This document shows, in pieces, positions 24,874 to 32,943 of a stretch of DNA of 64,000 nucleotides. The position numbers were made by a program, and so were the translations under genes. Origin of the DNA: Sphingopyxis sp. DBS4 (GTDB taxonomy: Bacteria; Pseudomonadota; Alphaproteobacteria; Sphingomonadales; Sphingomonadaceae); NCBI RefSeq assembly GCF_024628865.1, contig NZ_CP102384.1, positions 2,925,001 through 2,989,000 of the forward strand, written 5' to 3'. Below the pieces are notes generated by a model. It searched no databases. It was not told the DNA's origin and was given only the letters and a program-made list of their open reading frames with translations. Position 1 is the stretch's first letter; the number at the start of each line of letters is the position of its first letter.

Positions 24874-25581
24874 GTGGGAGAATTGCGGCAGCAAAAGAGC
24901 CTGGAAGGCGGCCTTTCCTTCGCTCGGCACGAACGCGATCCTGACGATGGCGCGCCCCTCTATGATTATCGCTTTCGCCGCCTGCTTCCCGCCGACGACT
25001 GGGCGGCGCTACCCGAAACGGTACGGCGGCGCTTTTCCAAGCGGCTGACCGGCCTTCGCCTCGCCATCTATCGCGGCGAGATCATCGCCTCCGAACGCAC
25101 GCCCGCGGGATGGGTCTTCGCGCAATTGTGCCGCGTCATCGGCGCTCCGCTGCCGCTGTCGGGCGATGTCGGCGTCGCGGCGGTGGTCACCGTCGGCGAG
25201 GATCATCGCGGGGGTCAATGCTGGACGCGCCATTATGCCCGGCGCCACGGCTTCCCCCAGGTGATCCACAGCGCCAAGCGCTTCGCCGGCGAAACGGGAC
25301 TGGAAGAGCATGTCGGCGGAGGCGTTGGCATGACCCTGAACATCGCGGCGCGACCCGATGGCCTGACCTTTCACTCAGCCGACTATTTCTGGCAGTTCGG
25401 GGGGCACCGATGGCGCCTGCCTGCCTGGCTGTGCCCCGGCGCGCTGACCATCGACCACATCGATATCGGGAGCGGCGAATTCCTCTTCACGCTGACGCTG
25501 CACCACCGCTGGTTCGGCGAGATCATGCACCAGGTCGGGCGGTTTCGCGACCCGGCCCCCGGCGAAGGAGACCTATCATGA
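24874..25581 (+). CDS. DUF4166 domain protein
   Basis: A 235-residue protein matching DUF4166: LPETVRRRFSKRLTGL near residue 50, the GDVGVAAVVTVGEDHRGGQCWTRHY segment, and the C-terminal FLFTLTLHHRWFGEIMHQVGRFRD. No signal peptide or transmembrane helix is obvious. The start is GTG at 24874, ten bases after the regulator gene, with GGAG upstream. Its stop overlaps the next ATG in ATGA. The domain's function is unknown; in other organisms it occurs beside or fused to oxidoreductases, so it may act on the same small molecule as the TIGR01777 protein. Confidence 0.8.
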   Translation: MGELRQQKSLEGGLSFARHERDPDDGAPLYDYRFRRLLPADDWAALPETVRRRFSKRLTGLRLAIYRGEIIASERTPAGWVFAQLCRVIGAPLPLSGDVGVAAVVTVGEDHRGGQCWTRHYARRHGFPQVIHSAKRFAGETGLEEHVGGGVGMTLNIAARPDGLTFHSADYFWQFGGHRWRLPAWLCPGALTIDHIDIGSGEFLFTLTLHHRWFGEIMHQVGRFRDPAPGEGDLS

Positions 25582-27092
25582 CGGGCTGGTTGTGGACCGC
25601 AGTGATGGTGCAAATGGCAATGGGCGCCTTTGACACCCTCTATCACCATGAAGGGACCGAGCGTCTGGCCTGGCGCGCATCGCAGCGGACCGAGCTGATC
25701 CTCCACGGTGTTCGCAACCTGCTCTACGCGGTGCTGTTCATCACCCTCGGCTGGTTCGAGCCGCGGGGGAACTGGGCAGCCGCACTTATCGGCTTGTTCC
25801 TTGTCGAGCTGGTCATCACCCTGTGGGACTTCGTCGAGGAGGATCGCTCGCGCCTGCTCCCGGCAACCGAACGCGTCACGCACACTTTGCTGACGCTCAA
25901 CTATGGCGTCATCCTCGCGATGCTGGTGCCCCAACTCCTCGGATGGGCCGGCGAGGCGAGTGCGCTGCCGCGCGCCGACCATGGCTGGCTGAGCTGGGCC
26001 TGCCTTGCCGCCGCGGCCGGTGTCATCCTGTTCGGAATGCGCGACCTCGCCGCCGCAGCGCGCGCACGCCGCCTGATCGAGACCGATCCGGCCAGCCTGG
26101 CGTCGGCGCTGCTCGACCGGCACAGCATTCTGGTAACCGGCGGCACCGGCTTTATCGGTCGCCGTCTGGTCGCGGCGCTCGCGGCGGGCGGACACGAGGT
26201 GATGGTGTTGACGCGCGACCCGGCCAAGGCCGCGCTGCCCCCGGCGGTGCGCCCCGTCGCCAGCCTCGACGTCATCGACGCGCGCTGCCGGATCGACGCG
26301 ATCGTCAACCTGGCAGGCGAGCCGATATCCGATTCGCCCTGGACCCTGCGCAAGCGGCGGCGCATCCTCCGATCTCGTCTCGCCGTCACCCGGGCGGTCA
26401 TGCGGCTTACCGCGCGGCTCGATCACAAGCCCGAGGTCATCGTGTCGGGATCGGCGATCGGCATCTATGGCCTGCGCGATGCGTCGCCGCTCACGGAAGC
26501 CGATGGCGGCACCCCTTGTTTTTCACAGCGGCTTTGTGCCGCATGGGAAGCGGCCGCGCAGCGCGGGTTACCATCCGGCATCCGTCTCGTCACGCTGCGT
26601 ACCGGGCTGGTACTGGCGGCCGAAGGCGGGATGCTCGCGCGGATGCTGACCCCCTTCGAATTCGGACTCGGCGGTCGTTTCGGCCATGGGCGGCAGGGGA
26701 TGAGCTGGATACACCGCGATGACATGGTGCGTCTGATCATCCACGCGATCGCCACGCCCAGCCTGGCCGGCCCGGTCAACGCGACCGCCCCGGCACCCGT
26801 CAGCAACGCCGCCTTCACCGCGGCGCTCGCGCGCGCGCTGAGACGGCCGGCGATCGTGCCGGTCCCGGCAGCGCCGCTTCGGCTGGCGCTTGGCGACTTT
26901 GCCGAGGAATTGCTGCTGAGCGGGCAATATGTGCTGCCGCACGCCGCGCTCGAAAGCGGGTTCGTCTTTGCCTACCCCACGATCGACGCCGCGTTCGACC
27001 GGATCGTCGGCAACAGCCCGCCGGTCGAACATGACGGGCGAAAGACGGCGGTTGCGGGTGAAGCGGCGGCTGCCTTGCCTATCGCCGCCTAG
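25578..27092 (+). CDS. Membrane domain fused to TIGR01777-type SDR epimerase
   Basis: A 504-residue two-part protein. Residues 1-160 hold about five hydrophobic helices and a conserved-looking GAFDTLYHHEGTERLAW near the N-terminus. From about 183 a Rossmann domain of the TIGR01777 (YfcH-like) atypical SDR family begins, with ILVTGGTGFIGRRL, LAGEPISDSPWT, VSGSAIGIYG and MSWIHRDDMVRLI. The C-terminal PAAPLRLALGDFAEELLLSGQYVLPHAALESGF is the family's DUF1731-like end. The ATG at 25578 overlaps the DUF4166 stop, so the pair is coupled. Single-domain TIGR01777 proteins are about 300 residues; the membrane fusion is unusual. Substrate unknown. Confidence 0.85.
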   Translation: MTGWLWTAVMVQMAMGAFDTLYHHEGTERLAWRASQRTELILHGVRNLLYAVLFITLGWFEPRGNWAAALIGLFLVELVITLWDFVEEDRSRLLPATERVTHTLLTLNYGVILAMLVPQLLGWAGEASALPRADHGWLSWACLAAAAGVILFGMRDLAAAARARRLIETDPASLASALLDRHSILVTGGTGFIGRRLVAALAAGGHEVMVLTRDPAKAALPPAVRPVASLDVIDARCRIDAIVNLAGEPISDSPWTLRKRRRILRSRLAVTRAVMRLTARLDHKPEVIVSGSAIGIYGLRDASPLTEADGGTPCFSQRLCAAWEAAAQRGLPSGIRLVTLRTGLVLAAEGGMLARMLTPFEFGLGGRFGHGRQGMSWIHRDDMVRLIIHAIATPSLAGPVNATAPAPVSNAAFTAALARALRRPAIVPVPAAPLRLALGDFAEELLLSGQYVLPHAALESGFVFAYPTIDAAFDRIVGNSPPVEHDGRKTAVAGEAAAALPIAA

Positions 27093-27188
27093 GGTCAGGC
27101 CCCGGGACGAGATCGCACTTGCCCCGTCCTTTTCCATCCTTACAGTGCGGCGCACGAATATTACTCTGACGATGAGGATCGCCTTGCC

Positions 27189-29351
27189 ATGCCCCGTACC
27201 CCTTTTCGCGCGCCGCTGGCGCTGGCCCTGCTGATGACCGCCCCCGGAGCCGCCCACGCAGCCGATACCTCATCCGCCGCCGCACCCGCACCCGCGTTCG
27301 CCTATCCCGCGACCGCGCGCGGCGACACGGTCGATCCGCAGTTCGGCGTCGATGTGGCCGACCCCTATCGCTGGCTGGAAGACGATGTCCGCGTCAACCC
27401 CAAGGTCGCCGCGTGGGTCGCGGCCGAAAACAAGGTCACCGATGCCTATCTGGCAACGCTGCCGGGGCGCGAGAGCTTCAAGGAGAGGATGACCGAGCTC
27501 TATAATTACGAGCGCTTCGGCCTGCCGCGCAAGGCGGGATCGCGCTATTTCTACAGCCGCAACGACGGGTTGCAGCCGCAATCGGTGCTGTTCGTCCGCG
27601 ACGGGCTGAAGGGCGAGGGCCGGGTGCTGATCGATCCCAACGGCTGGGCGAAGGACGGCGCCACCGCGCTCGCCGAATGGGAGCCGTCGGAGGACGGCAC
27701 GCACCTGCTCTATTCGGTGCAGGACGGCGGCACCGACTGGCGCATCGTCCGCGTCAAGGACGTCGCGACCGGCGAGGATACCGGCGACGAGATCCGCTGG
27801 GTGAAATTCTCGGGGCTCGCCTGGGCGAAGGACGGCAGCGGCTTTTACTATTCGCGCTTCCCCGAACCGAAGGAAGGCGAGGCTTTTCAGTCGCTCAACG
27901 AAAATCACGCGGTCTATTTCCACCGCCTCGGCACCGCGCAGAGCGCCGACACGCTGATCCACGCGACCCCCGACAAGCCGAAGCTCAACAACAGCGCGCA
28001 AGTGACCGACGACGGCAAATATCTGCTCGTCACCGGGTCCGAGGGCACCGACGAACGCTATGCGCTGACCCTGTATCCGATCGGCAAGAAGGGTGCGGGC
28101 AAGCCGATCGCGCTCGTCGACGATTATGCGAACAATTGGGAATATGTCGCCAACGAAGGCACGCGCTTCACCTTCCTGACCAACAAGGACGCACCGCGTC
28201 AGCGGCTCGTGTCGCTCGATATCCGCAAACCCGGCGAACTCACCGAACTGGTTGCGCAGAATGAGGCGACGTTGGTCGGCGCCTCGCGCGTCGGCGATCG
28301 CATCATCCTGTCCTATCTCGGCGATGCGAAGTCGGAGGCCGAGATGGTCGGGCTCGACGGCCAGCCGATCTCGGCCATCCACCTCGCCGATATCGGGTCG
28401 GCGGCGGGCTTTGGCGGCAATCCGAAGGACCCCGAAACCTTCTATGCCTTTTCGAGCTTCGCGACCCCGACGACGATCTATCGCCTCGATACCGTCACCG
28501 GGAAAAGCGAGGTGTTCGCCGCACCCAAGCTGACTTTCGACCCCAAGCAATTCTCGGTCGAGCAGCGCTTCTACAAGTCGAAAGACGGCACCGAGGTGCC
28601 GATGTTCGTCGTCATGAAAAAGGGCCTCGATCGCTCGAAAGGCTCGCCGACCCTGCTCTATGGTTATGGCGGCTTCAATGTGTCGATGACCCCCGGTTTC
28701 TCCCCCACCAAGCTCGCGTGGATGGACGCGGGCGGAGTCTATGTCGTCGCGAATCTGCGCGGCGGCGGCGAATATGGCAAGGCGTGGCACGACGCCGGCC
28801 GCCTCGACAAGAAGCAGAATGTCTTCGACGATTTCATCGCCGCGGGCGAATATCTGATCGGCGAAGGGATCACCGGCAAAGGCCAGCTCGCGATCGAGGG
28901 CGGGTCGAACGGCGGCCTGCTGATCGGTGCGGTCACCAACCAGCGCCCCGACCTGTTCGCCGCGGCGCTGCCCGCCGTCGGCGTGATGGACATGCTGCGC
29001 TTCGACCGCTTCACCGCGGGGCGCTACTGGGTCGACGATTATGGCTATCCGTCGAAGGAAGCCGATTTCCGCAACCTCCTGGCCTATTCGCCCTATCACA
29101 ATATCAGGGGCGGCACGGCCTATCCGGCGATCCTCGTCACCACCGCCGACACCGACGACCGCGTCGTGCCGGGTCACAGCTTCAAATATACCGCCGCGTT
29201 GCAGCACGCGGACATCGGTCCCAAACCGCACCTGATCCGCATCGAGACGCGCGCCGGCCACGGATCGGGCAAGCCGACCGACAAGATCATTGCCGAAGCG
29301 GCCGACAAATACGCCTTTGCCGCGAAATGGACCGGATTGGCGGTCGAATAG
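27189..29351 (+). CDS. Prolyl oligopeptidase (S9A)
   Basis: A 720-residue secreted prolyl endopeptidase. The signal peptide ends near AHAA (about 24). YPATARGDTVDPQFGVDVADPYRWLED is the standard N-terminus, followed by a seven-bladed propeller and the alpha/beta-hydrolase with Ser573 in GGSNGG, the TADTDDRVVP aspartate motif at about 653-662 and His691 in RAGHGSG. The full triad and length suggest an active enzyme cutting short proline-containing peptides in the periplasm. ATG 27189 is 96 bases after the preceding gene; it is probably transcribed separately. Confidence 0.93.
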   Translation: MPRTPFRAPLALALLMTAPGAAHAADTSSAAAPAPAFAYPATARGDTVDPQFGVDVADPYRWLEDDVRVNPKVAAWVAAENKVTDAYLATLPGRESFKERMTELYNYERFGLPRKAGSRYFYSRNDGLQPQSVLFVRDGLKGEGRVLIDPNGWAKDGATALAEWEPSEDGTHLLYSVQDGGTDWRIVRVKDVATGEDTGDEIRWVKFSGLAWAKDGSGFYYSRFPEPKEGEAFQSLNENHAVYFHRLGTAQSADTLIHATPDKPKLNNSAQVTDDGKYLLVTGSEGTDERYALTLYPIGKKGAGKPIALVDDYANNWEYVANEGTRFTFLTNKDAPRQRLVSLDIRKPGELTELVAQNEATLVGASRVGDRIILSYLGDAKSEAEMVGLDGQPISAIHLADIGSAAGFGGNPKDPETFYAFSSFATPTTIYRLDTVTGKSEVFAAPKLTFDPKQFSVEQRFYKSKDGTEVPMFVVMKKGLDRSKGSPTLLYGYGGFNVSMTPGFSPTKLAWMDAGGVYVVANLRGGGEYGKAWHDAGRLDKKQNVFDDFIAAGEYLIGEGITGKGQLAIEGGSNGGLLIGAVTNQRPDLFAAALPAVGVMDMLRFDRFTAGRYWVDDYGYPSKEADFRNLLAYSPYHNIRGGTAYPAILVTTADTDDRVVPGHSFKYTAALQHADIGPKPHLIRIETRAGHGSGKPTDKIIAEAADKYAFAAKWTGLAVE

Positions 29352-29382
29352 GGCCGCTGGAGAGTCTTCGATCGGAAAAGCC

Positions 29383-29470
29383 TGTGTCCCCGCGAAGGCG
29401 GGGACCCATCTCCTGCCGGTTCCATCTTGCACCGGCAGGAGATGGGCTCCCGCCTTCGCGGGAGCACACG
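29383..29470. repeat. Extragenic palindrome, GTGTCCCCGCGAAGG type
   Basis: Arms of about 37 bases (29384-29420 and 29431-29468) pair with few mismatches; loop about ten bases. It lies between convergent genes (prolyl oligopeptidase and DUF4282). A related copy is at 61732-61816, and the GCGAAGGCGGG core is shared with 56594-56670. Confidence 0.85.
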
Positions 29471-29512
29471 GCTATTTTCCACTCGCGGGAATGACGCCGC
29501 CGTCAAGCTCGC

Positions 29513-29812
29513 TTATTTGGGAGGCAGGCGGTCGCGGATCTCGCCCAGCCGGTCGTTGATGCTGAAGATCACCATGTAAATCTCGATGACGATGCGCCAG
29601 ACCAGCGCACCGAACGCGAGCGCGATGATCGACAGAATCAGCGTGCCGAGACCGGTGGCCGCCGAATAGGACATCATCGAGATGGCGCCGATAATCGACA
29701 TGAGGCAGGCCAGCGCGATACCGATCAGCCCCAGCCAATAGACGATCTTCAGCACCGTCGGTGCGACCATCTTGTCGAACTTGAAAAGATCACCGATTTC
29801 AAAACCGTTCAT
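29513..29812 (-). CDS. DUF4282 membrane protein
   Basis: A 99-residue protein matching DUF4282. FKFDKMVAPTVLKIVYWLGLIGI leads into the first helix (about 15-50, a long hydrophobic stretch), a second helix follows (about 54-82), and the C-terminus INDRLGEIRDRLPP is amphipathic. GGGGAGAAG precedes the ATG at 29812. Longer in-frame extension upstream overlaps the divergent fRMsr gene and is not credible. Function unknown; the family is found in the inner membrane of many proteobacteria. Confidence 0.85.
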   Translation of the reverse strand: MNGFEIGDLFKFDKMVAPTVLKIVYWLGLIGIALACLMSIIGAISMMSYSAATGLGTLILSIIALAFGALVWRIVIEIYMVIFSINDRLGEIRDRLPPK

Positions 29813-29962
29813 TATCTTCTCCCCTACTCCGACACCAGCATCGCGGCCCCTGCCCCGATGCCCCAACCCAAGCTTGCACGTTTTCCGCCGAATAGGAAGC
29901 CCGAGGCGACATCGCCGAATGTCGTTGCAAAACGTCCCTCGCACCCCGACATAGGCAGCGCC

Positions 29963-30451
29963 ATGTCCTATGCCCTGTCGTTCACCGCCACCGATCCTGC
30001 CGCACTCTGGGCCGAGGCCGCCGACGCCGCCGCCGCTCTCGTCGCCGGCGAGCCCGACGGCATCGCGAACATGGCGAATGTCGCGGCGCTGATCTGGCAG
30101 GCGATCCCCGATCTCAACTGGGCGGGCTTCTATCGCTTCGACGGCACCGAACTCGTCCTCGGCCCCTTTCAGGGCAAGGCCGCATGCATCCGCATCGCGC
30201 TCGACAAGGGCGTTTGCGGCGCCGCGGCGCGGCTTCGCGAAACCCAGCGCGTCGAGGATGTCTTCGCCTTTCCCGGCCATATCGCCTGCGACGCCGACAG
30301 CCGCAGCGAACTCGTCGTGCCGATCGTCGTCGAGGGCCGGCTGATCGGCGTGCTCGACCTCGACAGTCCGCACCCATCGCGTTTCACCGCCGAGGATCAG
30401 GCGGGGGCCGAGGCGCTCGTCGCACGGATTGCGCCCGCGCTCGCTCCCTGA
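29963..30451 (+). CDS. msrC: Free methionine-(R)-sulfoxide reductase (GAF domain)
   Basis: A 162-residue single GAF-domain enzyme that reduces free methionine-R-sulfoxide in the cytoplasm. NWAGFYRFDGTELVLGPFQGKAACIRI and the tail GVLDLDSPHPSRFTAEDQ are typical. Three cysteines, Cys75, Cys85 and Cys109 (GHIACDADSRSELVVP), match the spacing of the catalytic and resolving cysteines of the E. coli enzyme (84, 94, 118). The ATG at 29963 is used because upstream in-frame codons encode a low-complexity stretch. Confidence 0.92.
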   Translation: MSYALSFTATDPAALWAEAADAAAALVAGEPDGIANMANVAALIWQAIPDLNWAGFYRFDGTELVLGPFQGKAACIRIALDKGVCGAAARLRETQRVEDVFAFPGHIACDADSRSELVVPIVVEGRLIGVLDLDSPHPSRFTAEDQAGAEALVARIAPALAP

Positions 30452-30579
30452 CCCAAATTGGGACGCCAAACTCAGGGTTAACGGATTCGCGAAAATCGGC
30501 TCGATTTGCTAACAGGCTGTTAACCAATCGCTTGTCGCCGCCGTTGCGGATCGACGGCCAGGGTAGCAGGGAGTTTGGC

Positions 30580-31428
30580 ATGCGGACGATTTTGCTTCTG
30601 GGCATCGCGGCGGGAACGCTGCTGCTTGCAGGCCACGCGAACAGCGCCGAACCCGCCGCCAACGATACCAGGCTCGACTACGGCAGCCCGACGGCGCCCG
30701 ACGCGCGCGTTTATACCGGCTATCCCGATCGCGTCCCGAGCGAGGTCGACTATCGCCAGGTGAGCGGCACCTATGATGCCGAGGGTCGCTGGACCGGCAC
30801 GTGGAACGGTACCTATGAAGCGCCCGATGGCCGCCGCTACGACGGCAGCTATGAAGGGACGGTCGAGGGCCGCCCGGGCGCGGGCTATCCGCCGCCGCCC
30901 GAATATGATCCCTATTATGACGGCCCCTATGCGGGCGGTTACGATCCGCAGGATGCGGAGATGGCAAGGCGCTGCGGCCGGGGCGGCACGGTGACCGGGG
31001 CGGTCGTCGGCGGTGTCGTGGGGGGCGTCGTCGGCAACCGCGTCGCCGGGCGCGGCGACCGCACTGCGGGAACGCTGATCGGCGGCGGGCTCGGCGCGCT
31101 GGCCGGTGCCGCGGTCGGGAGCGAAGCCGACAAGAAGAAATGCGACGAATGGTGGGCGGGCCGCGGCCGTCACCATCACGGCGGCTATCCGGGCGGCTAT
31201 TACCCCGGCGGCCCTTATCAGGGCGGTTATGCCCAGAGCTATGGCTATGGCAGCTATGGTTATTACACTCCGGGCGTCGTCGTCACGACGATCATCCCCG
31301 GCGCGCCGGTCGTGACCGAGCGGGTCGAGACCAGCACCCGCACCTATTATGAGACCGTGCCGGTGCGCAAACGCACGGTCGCCAAGCGCAAGTGGAAGCC
31401 GCGGCCCAAGCCGCGCTGCGCCTGCTGA
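30580..31428 (+). CDS. Secreted glycine-zipper protein
   Basis: A 282-residue exported protein. The signal peptide ends near ANSA (about 23). A Tyr/Gly/Pro-rich region follows with two WTGTWNGTYEAPDG-like repeats (about 65-95). Next is a glycine-zipper (2TM) domain, TVTGAVVGGVVGGVVGNRVAGRGDRTAGTLIGGGLGALAGAAVGSEADKK (about 133-182), with the trailing CDEWW. The tail is Gly/Tyr-rich and then Lys/Arg/Pro-rich, ending CAC. Such proteins sit in the outer membrane or periplasm. It starts a run of three small secreted proteins (to 32872), each with its own terminator. Confidence 0.8.
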   Translation: MRTILLLGIAAGTLLLAGHANSAEPAANDTRLDYGSPTAPDARVYTGYPDRVPSEVDYRQVSGTYDAEGRWTGTWNGTYEAPDGRRYDGSYEGTVEGRPGAGYPPPPEYDPYYDGPYAGGYDPQDAEMARRCGRGGTVTGAVVGGVVGGVVGNRVAGRGDRTAGTLIGGGLGALAGAAVGSEADKKKCDEWWAGRGRHHHGGYPGGYYPGGPYQGGYAQSYGYGSYGYYTPGVVVTTIIPGAPVVTERVETSTRTYYETVPVRKRTVAKRKWKPRPKPRCAC

Positions 31429-31465
31429 TTGCCCGGACAGGTCTGGTCGACTCATCTGGTCCCGG

Positions 31466-31498
31466 AAGGCCCGTCGTCCCTCGGGATGGCGGGCCTTT
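31466..31498 (+). terminator. Terminator after glycine-zipper gene
   Basis: AAGGCCCG (31466-31473) pairs with CGGGCCTT (31490-31497), loop 16 bases, followed by TTCGCTTCGTCTT, a weak T-tract. Confidence 0.6.
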
Positions 31499-31607
31499 CG
31501 CTTCGTCTTGCGCCGAAACCGGTTCAGCGCCGCGAAAGCATGAGGCGCCTAGAGCGACCTGATTGCGGGCCGGATCGTCCTGACCCCGCACGTGGGAGTG
31601 TCCCTCG

Positions 31608-32162
31608 ATGCGTAAGTTCACCAGCTTCGCCACCGCGACGGCGATCGTCCTGACTTCGGTGGCCGCGGTTCCCGCCGAAGCACGCGGCCGCTATGGTCAC
31701 GGTGGCTGGGGCTATCGCGACCGCGATCATGTCAGCACCGGCGAAGTGATCGGCGGCCTGCTGGTCCTCGGCACCATCGCTGCCGTGATCGGCGCCGCGA
31801 GCAAGGACAAGACCCAGCCCCGCGACCGCGACTATCCCTATGAGCCGCCCTATCGCGAGCCGCGCCAGGATGCGCCGAACTACGAACCGCAGGGCAATGA
31901 CGACGGCGGCGCCTATGGCAGCGGCACCACCGAGGTTCGCCCCTATGGCGACGGCGAGGCCGAAGCGCGCGCTTCCGACGCATGCAGTTGGGCGGTCGAG
32001 GGCGAGATGGGCAACGACGCGCGCGTCGACAGCATCACGGGCACCGAGCCGAACAATGGCGGCTGGTATGTGACCGGCACCGCCTCGCGGCTCGGCGGCG
32101 AGGTGAAGAACTTTGGATGCAGCTACAAGAACGGGCGGGTCGTCGACGTCAGTTTCGGCTGA
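31608..32162 (+). CDS. Secreted hypothetical protein, paralogue 1
   Basis: A 184-residue protein with a signal peptide (cleavage near AEA, about 25), a short segment rich in Arg, Gly, Tyr and His, one hydrophobic helix (STGEVIGGLLVLGTIAAVIGAAS, about 43-65), a Pro/Tyr-rich linker and a small C-terminal domain with two cysteines (DACSWAVEGEMG and FGCSYKNGRVVDVSFG). The final ...CSYKNGRVVDVSF matches the end of the next gene (...CDIRYGRVVDIDY), as does the GE(V/I)I(G/A)G helix, so the two are tandem paralogues. GGGAG precedes the ATG. No named family recognised. Confidence 0.75.
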   Translation: MRKFTSFATATAIVLTSVAAVPAEARGRYGHGGWGYRDRDHVSTGEVIGGLLVLGTIAAVIGAASKDKTQPRDRDYPYEPPYREPRQDAPNYEPQGNDDGGAYGSGTTEVRPYGDGEAEARASDACSWAVEGEMGNDARVDSITGTEPNNGGWYVTGTASRLGGEVKNFGCSYKNGRVVDVSFG

Positions 32163-32180
32163 CGAACGGCCTGTATCGCA

Positions 32181-32217
32181 AAAAGGGCCCTTCGCGTCGG
32201 CGGGGGGTCCTTTTCCT
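32181..32217 (+). terminator. Likely terminator after paralogue 1
   Basis: AAAAAGGGCCC is followed by an imperfect complement GGGGGTCCTTTT and TCCTTT. The stem has mismatches, but the position, 18 bases after the stop, and T-rich end support a terminator. Confidence 0.5.
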
Positions 32218-32347
32218 TTATGAACCCCGGCAAAACCAAGGCTGAACCGCAGATAAGCGAAAGGTTCAGGGCCGTGTCACCGCCGACTCGCTACAAGGGC
32301 TCCAACAGGCTGCACGGGTGCCGCCTGCGCTCATTGGAGACCGAACC

Positions 32348-32872
32348 ATGGCTATGAAAACTTCCTTCACCAAGGCCGCGATTGGTGCGGCCACCGCCGG
32401 CGCGATGCTGGTCAGCGCCGCGCCCGCCGCGGCGCGCGACCGCTATGATCGCGACGGGATCGGCGCGGGCGAGATCATCGCGGGCGCCGTCGTGCTCGGC
32501 GGTCTCGCCGCAATCCTGTCGGCGTCCGATAATGACCGTTACGATCGCTATGACGATCGCTATCGCGGCCGCTACGACGATCCGCGCTACGGCTATGGCT
32601 ATGACTATAACCGCTATGGCAACAGCCGCAGCGCGGTCAGTCAGTGCGTGCGCGCGGTCGAGCGCGGCACCAGCCGCTACGGCCGCACCGACGTCACCCA
32701 GGTGACGAGCATCGACCGCAAGCGCGACGGCTACAAGGTCAAGGGCCGCGTCGTCGTCCGCGACGGCTATGGCGGCCGCTGGGGCCGCGGCGGTTCTTAC
32801 GACAAGGGCAAGTTCAGCTGCGACATCCGCTATGGCCGCGTCGTCGATATCGATTATTCTGGCCTGCGGTAG
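32348..32872 (+). CDS. Secreted hypothetical protein, paralogue 2
   Basis: A 174-residue relative of the preceding gene. The signal peptide ends near AAA (about 30). A hydrophobic helix GAGEIIAGAVVLGGLAAILSAS (about 38-59) follows, then a strongly repetitive Tyr/Asp/Arg region (about 62-95, DRYDRYDDRYRGRYDDPRYGYGYDYNRYG) and a C-terminal domain with Cys pairs (SQCVRAVERG and FSCDIRYGRVVDIDY). GGAGA lies seven bases before the ATG at 32348. Tyr/Arg repeats of this kind occur in RcnB-like and glycine-zipper envelope proteins. Function unknown. Confidence 0.75.
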   Translation: MAMKTSFTKAAIGAATAGAMLVSAAPAAARDRYDRDGIGAGEIIAGAVVLGGLAAILSASDNDRYDRYDDRYRGRYDDPRYGYGYDYNRYGNSRSAVSQCVRAVERGTSRYGRTDVTQVTSIDRKRDGYKVKGRVVVRDGYGGRWGRGGSYDKGKFSCDIRYGRVVDIDYSGLR

Positions 32873-32880
32873 GGAGACGA

Positions 32881-32917
32881 AAGCCCCCTCCTCGTGAAAA
32901 GGAGGGGGCTTTTCTTT
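32881..32917 (+). terminator. Rho-independent terminator after paralogue 2
   Basis: AGCCCCCTCC (32882-32891) pairs perfectly with GGAGGGGGCT (32901-32910), followed by TTTCTTT. Confidence 0.9.
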
Positions 32918-32943
32918 GCGCGCGCAACGCCGCATGAAGCGGC

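Noticed and set aside
27270..29432. Minus-strand open frame opposite the prolyl oligopeptidase
   Set aside because: Compositional shadow of a strongly conserved plus-strand gene.
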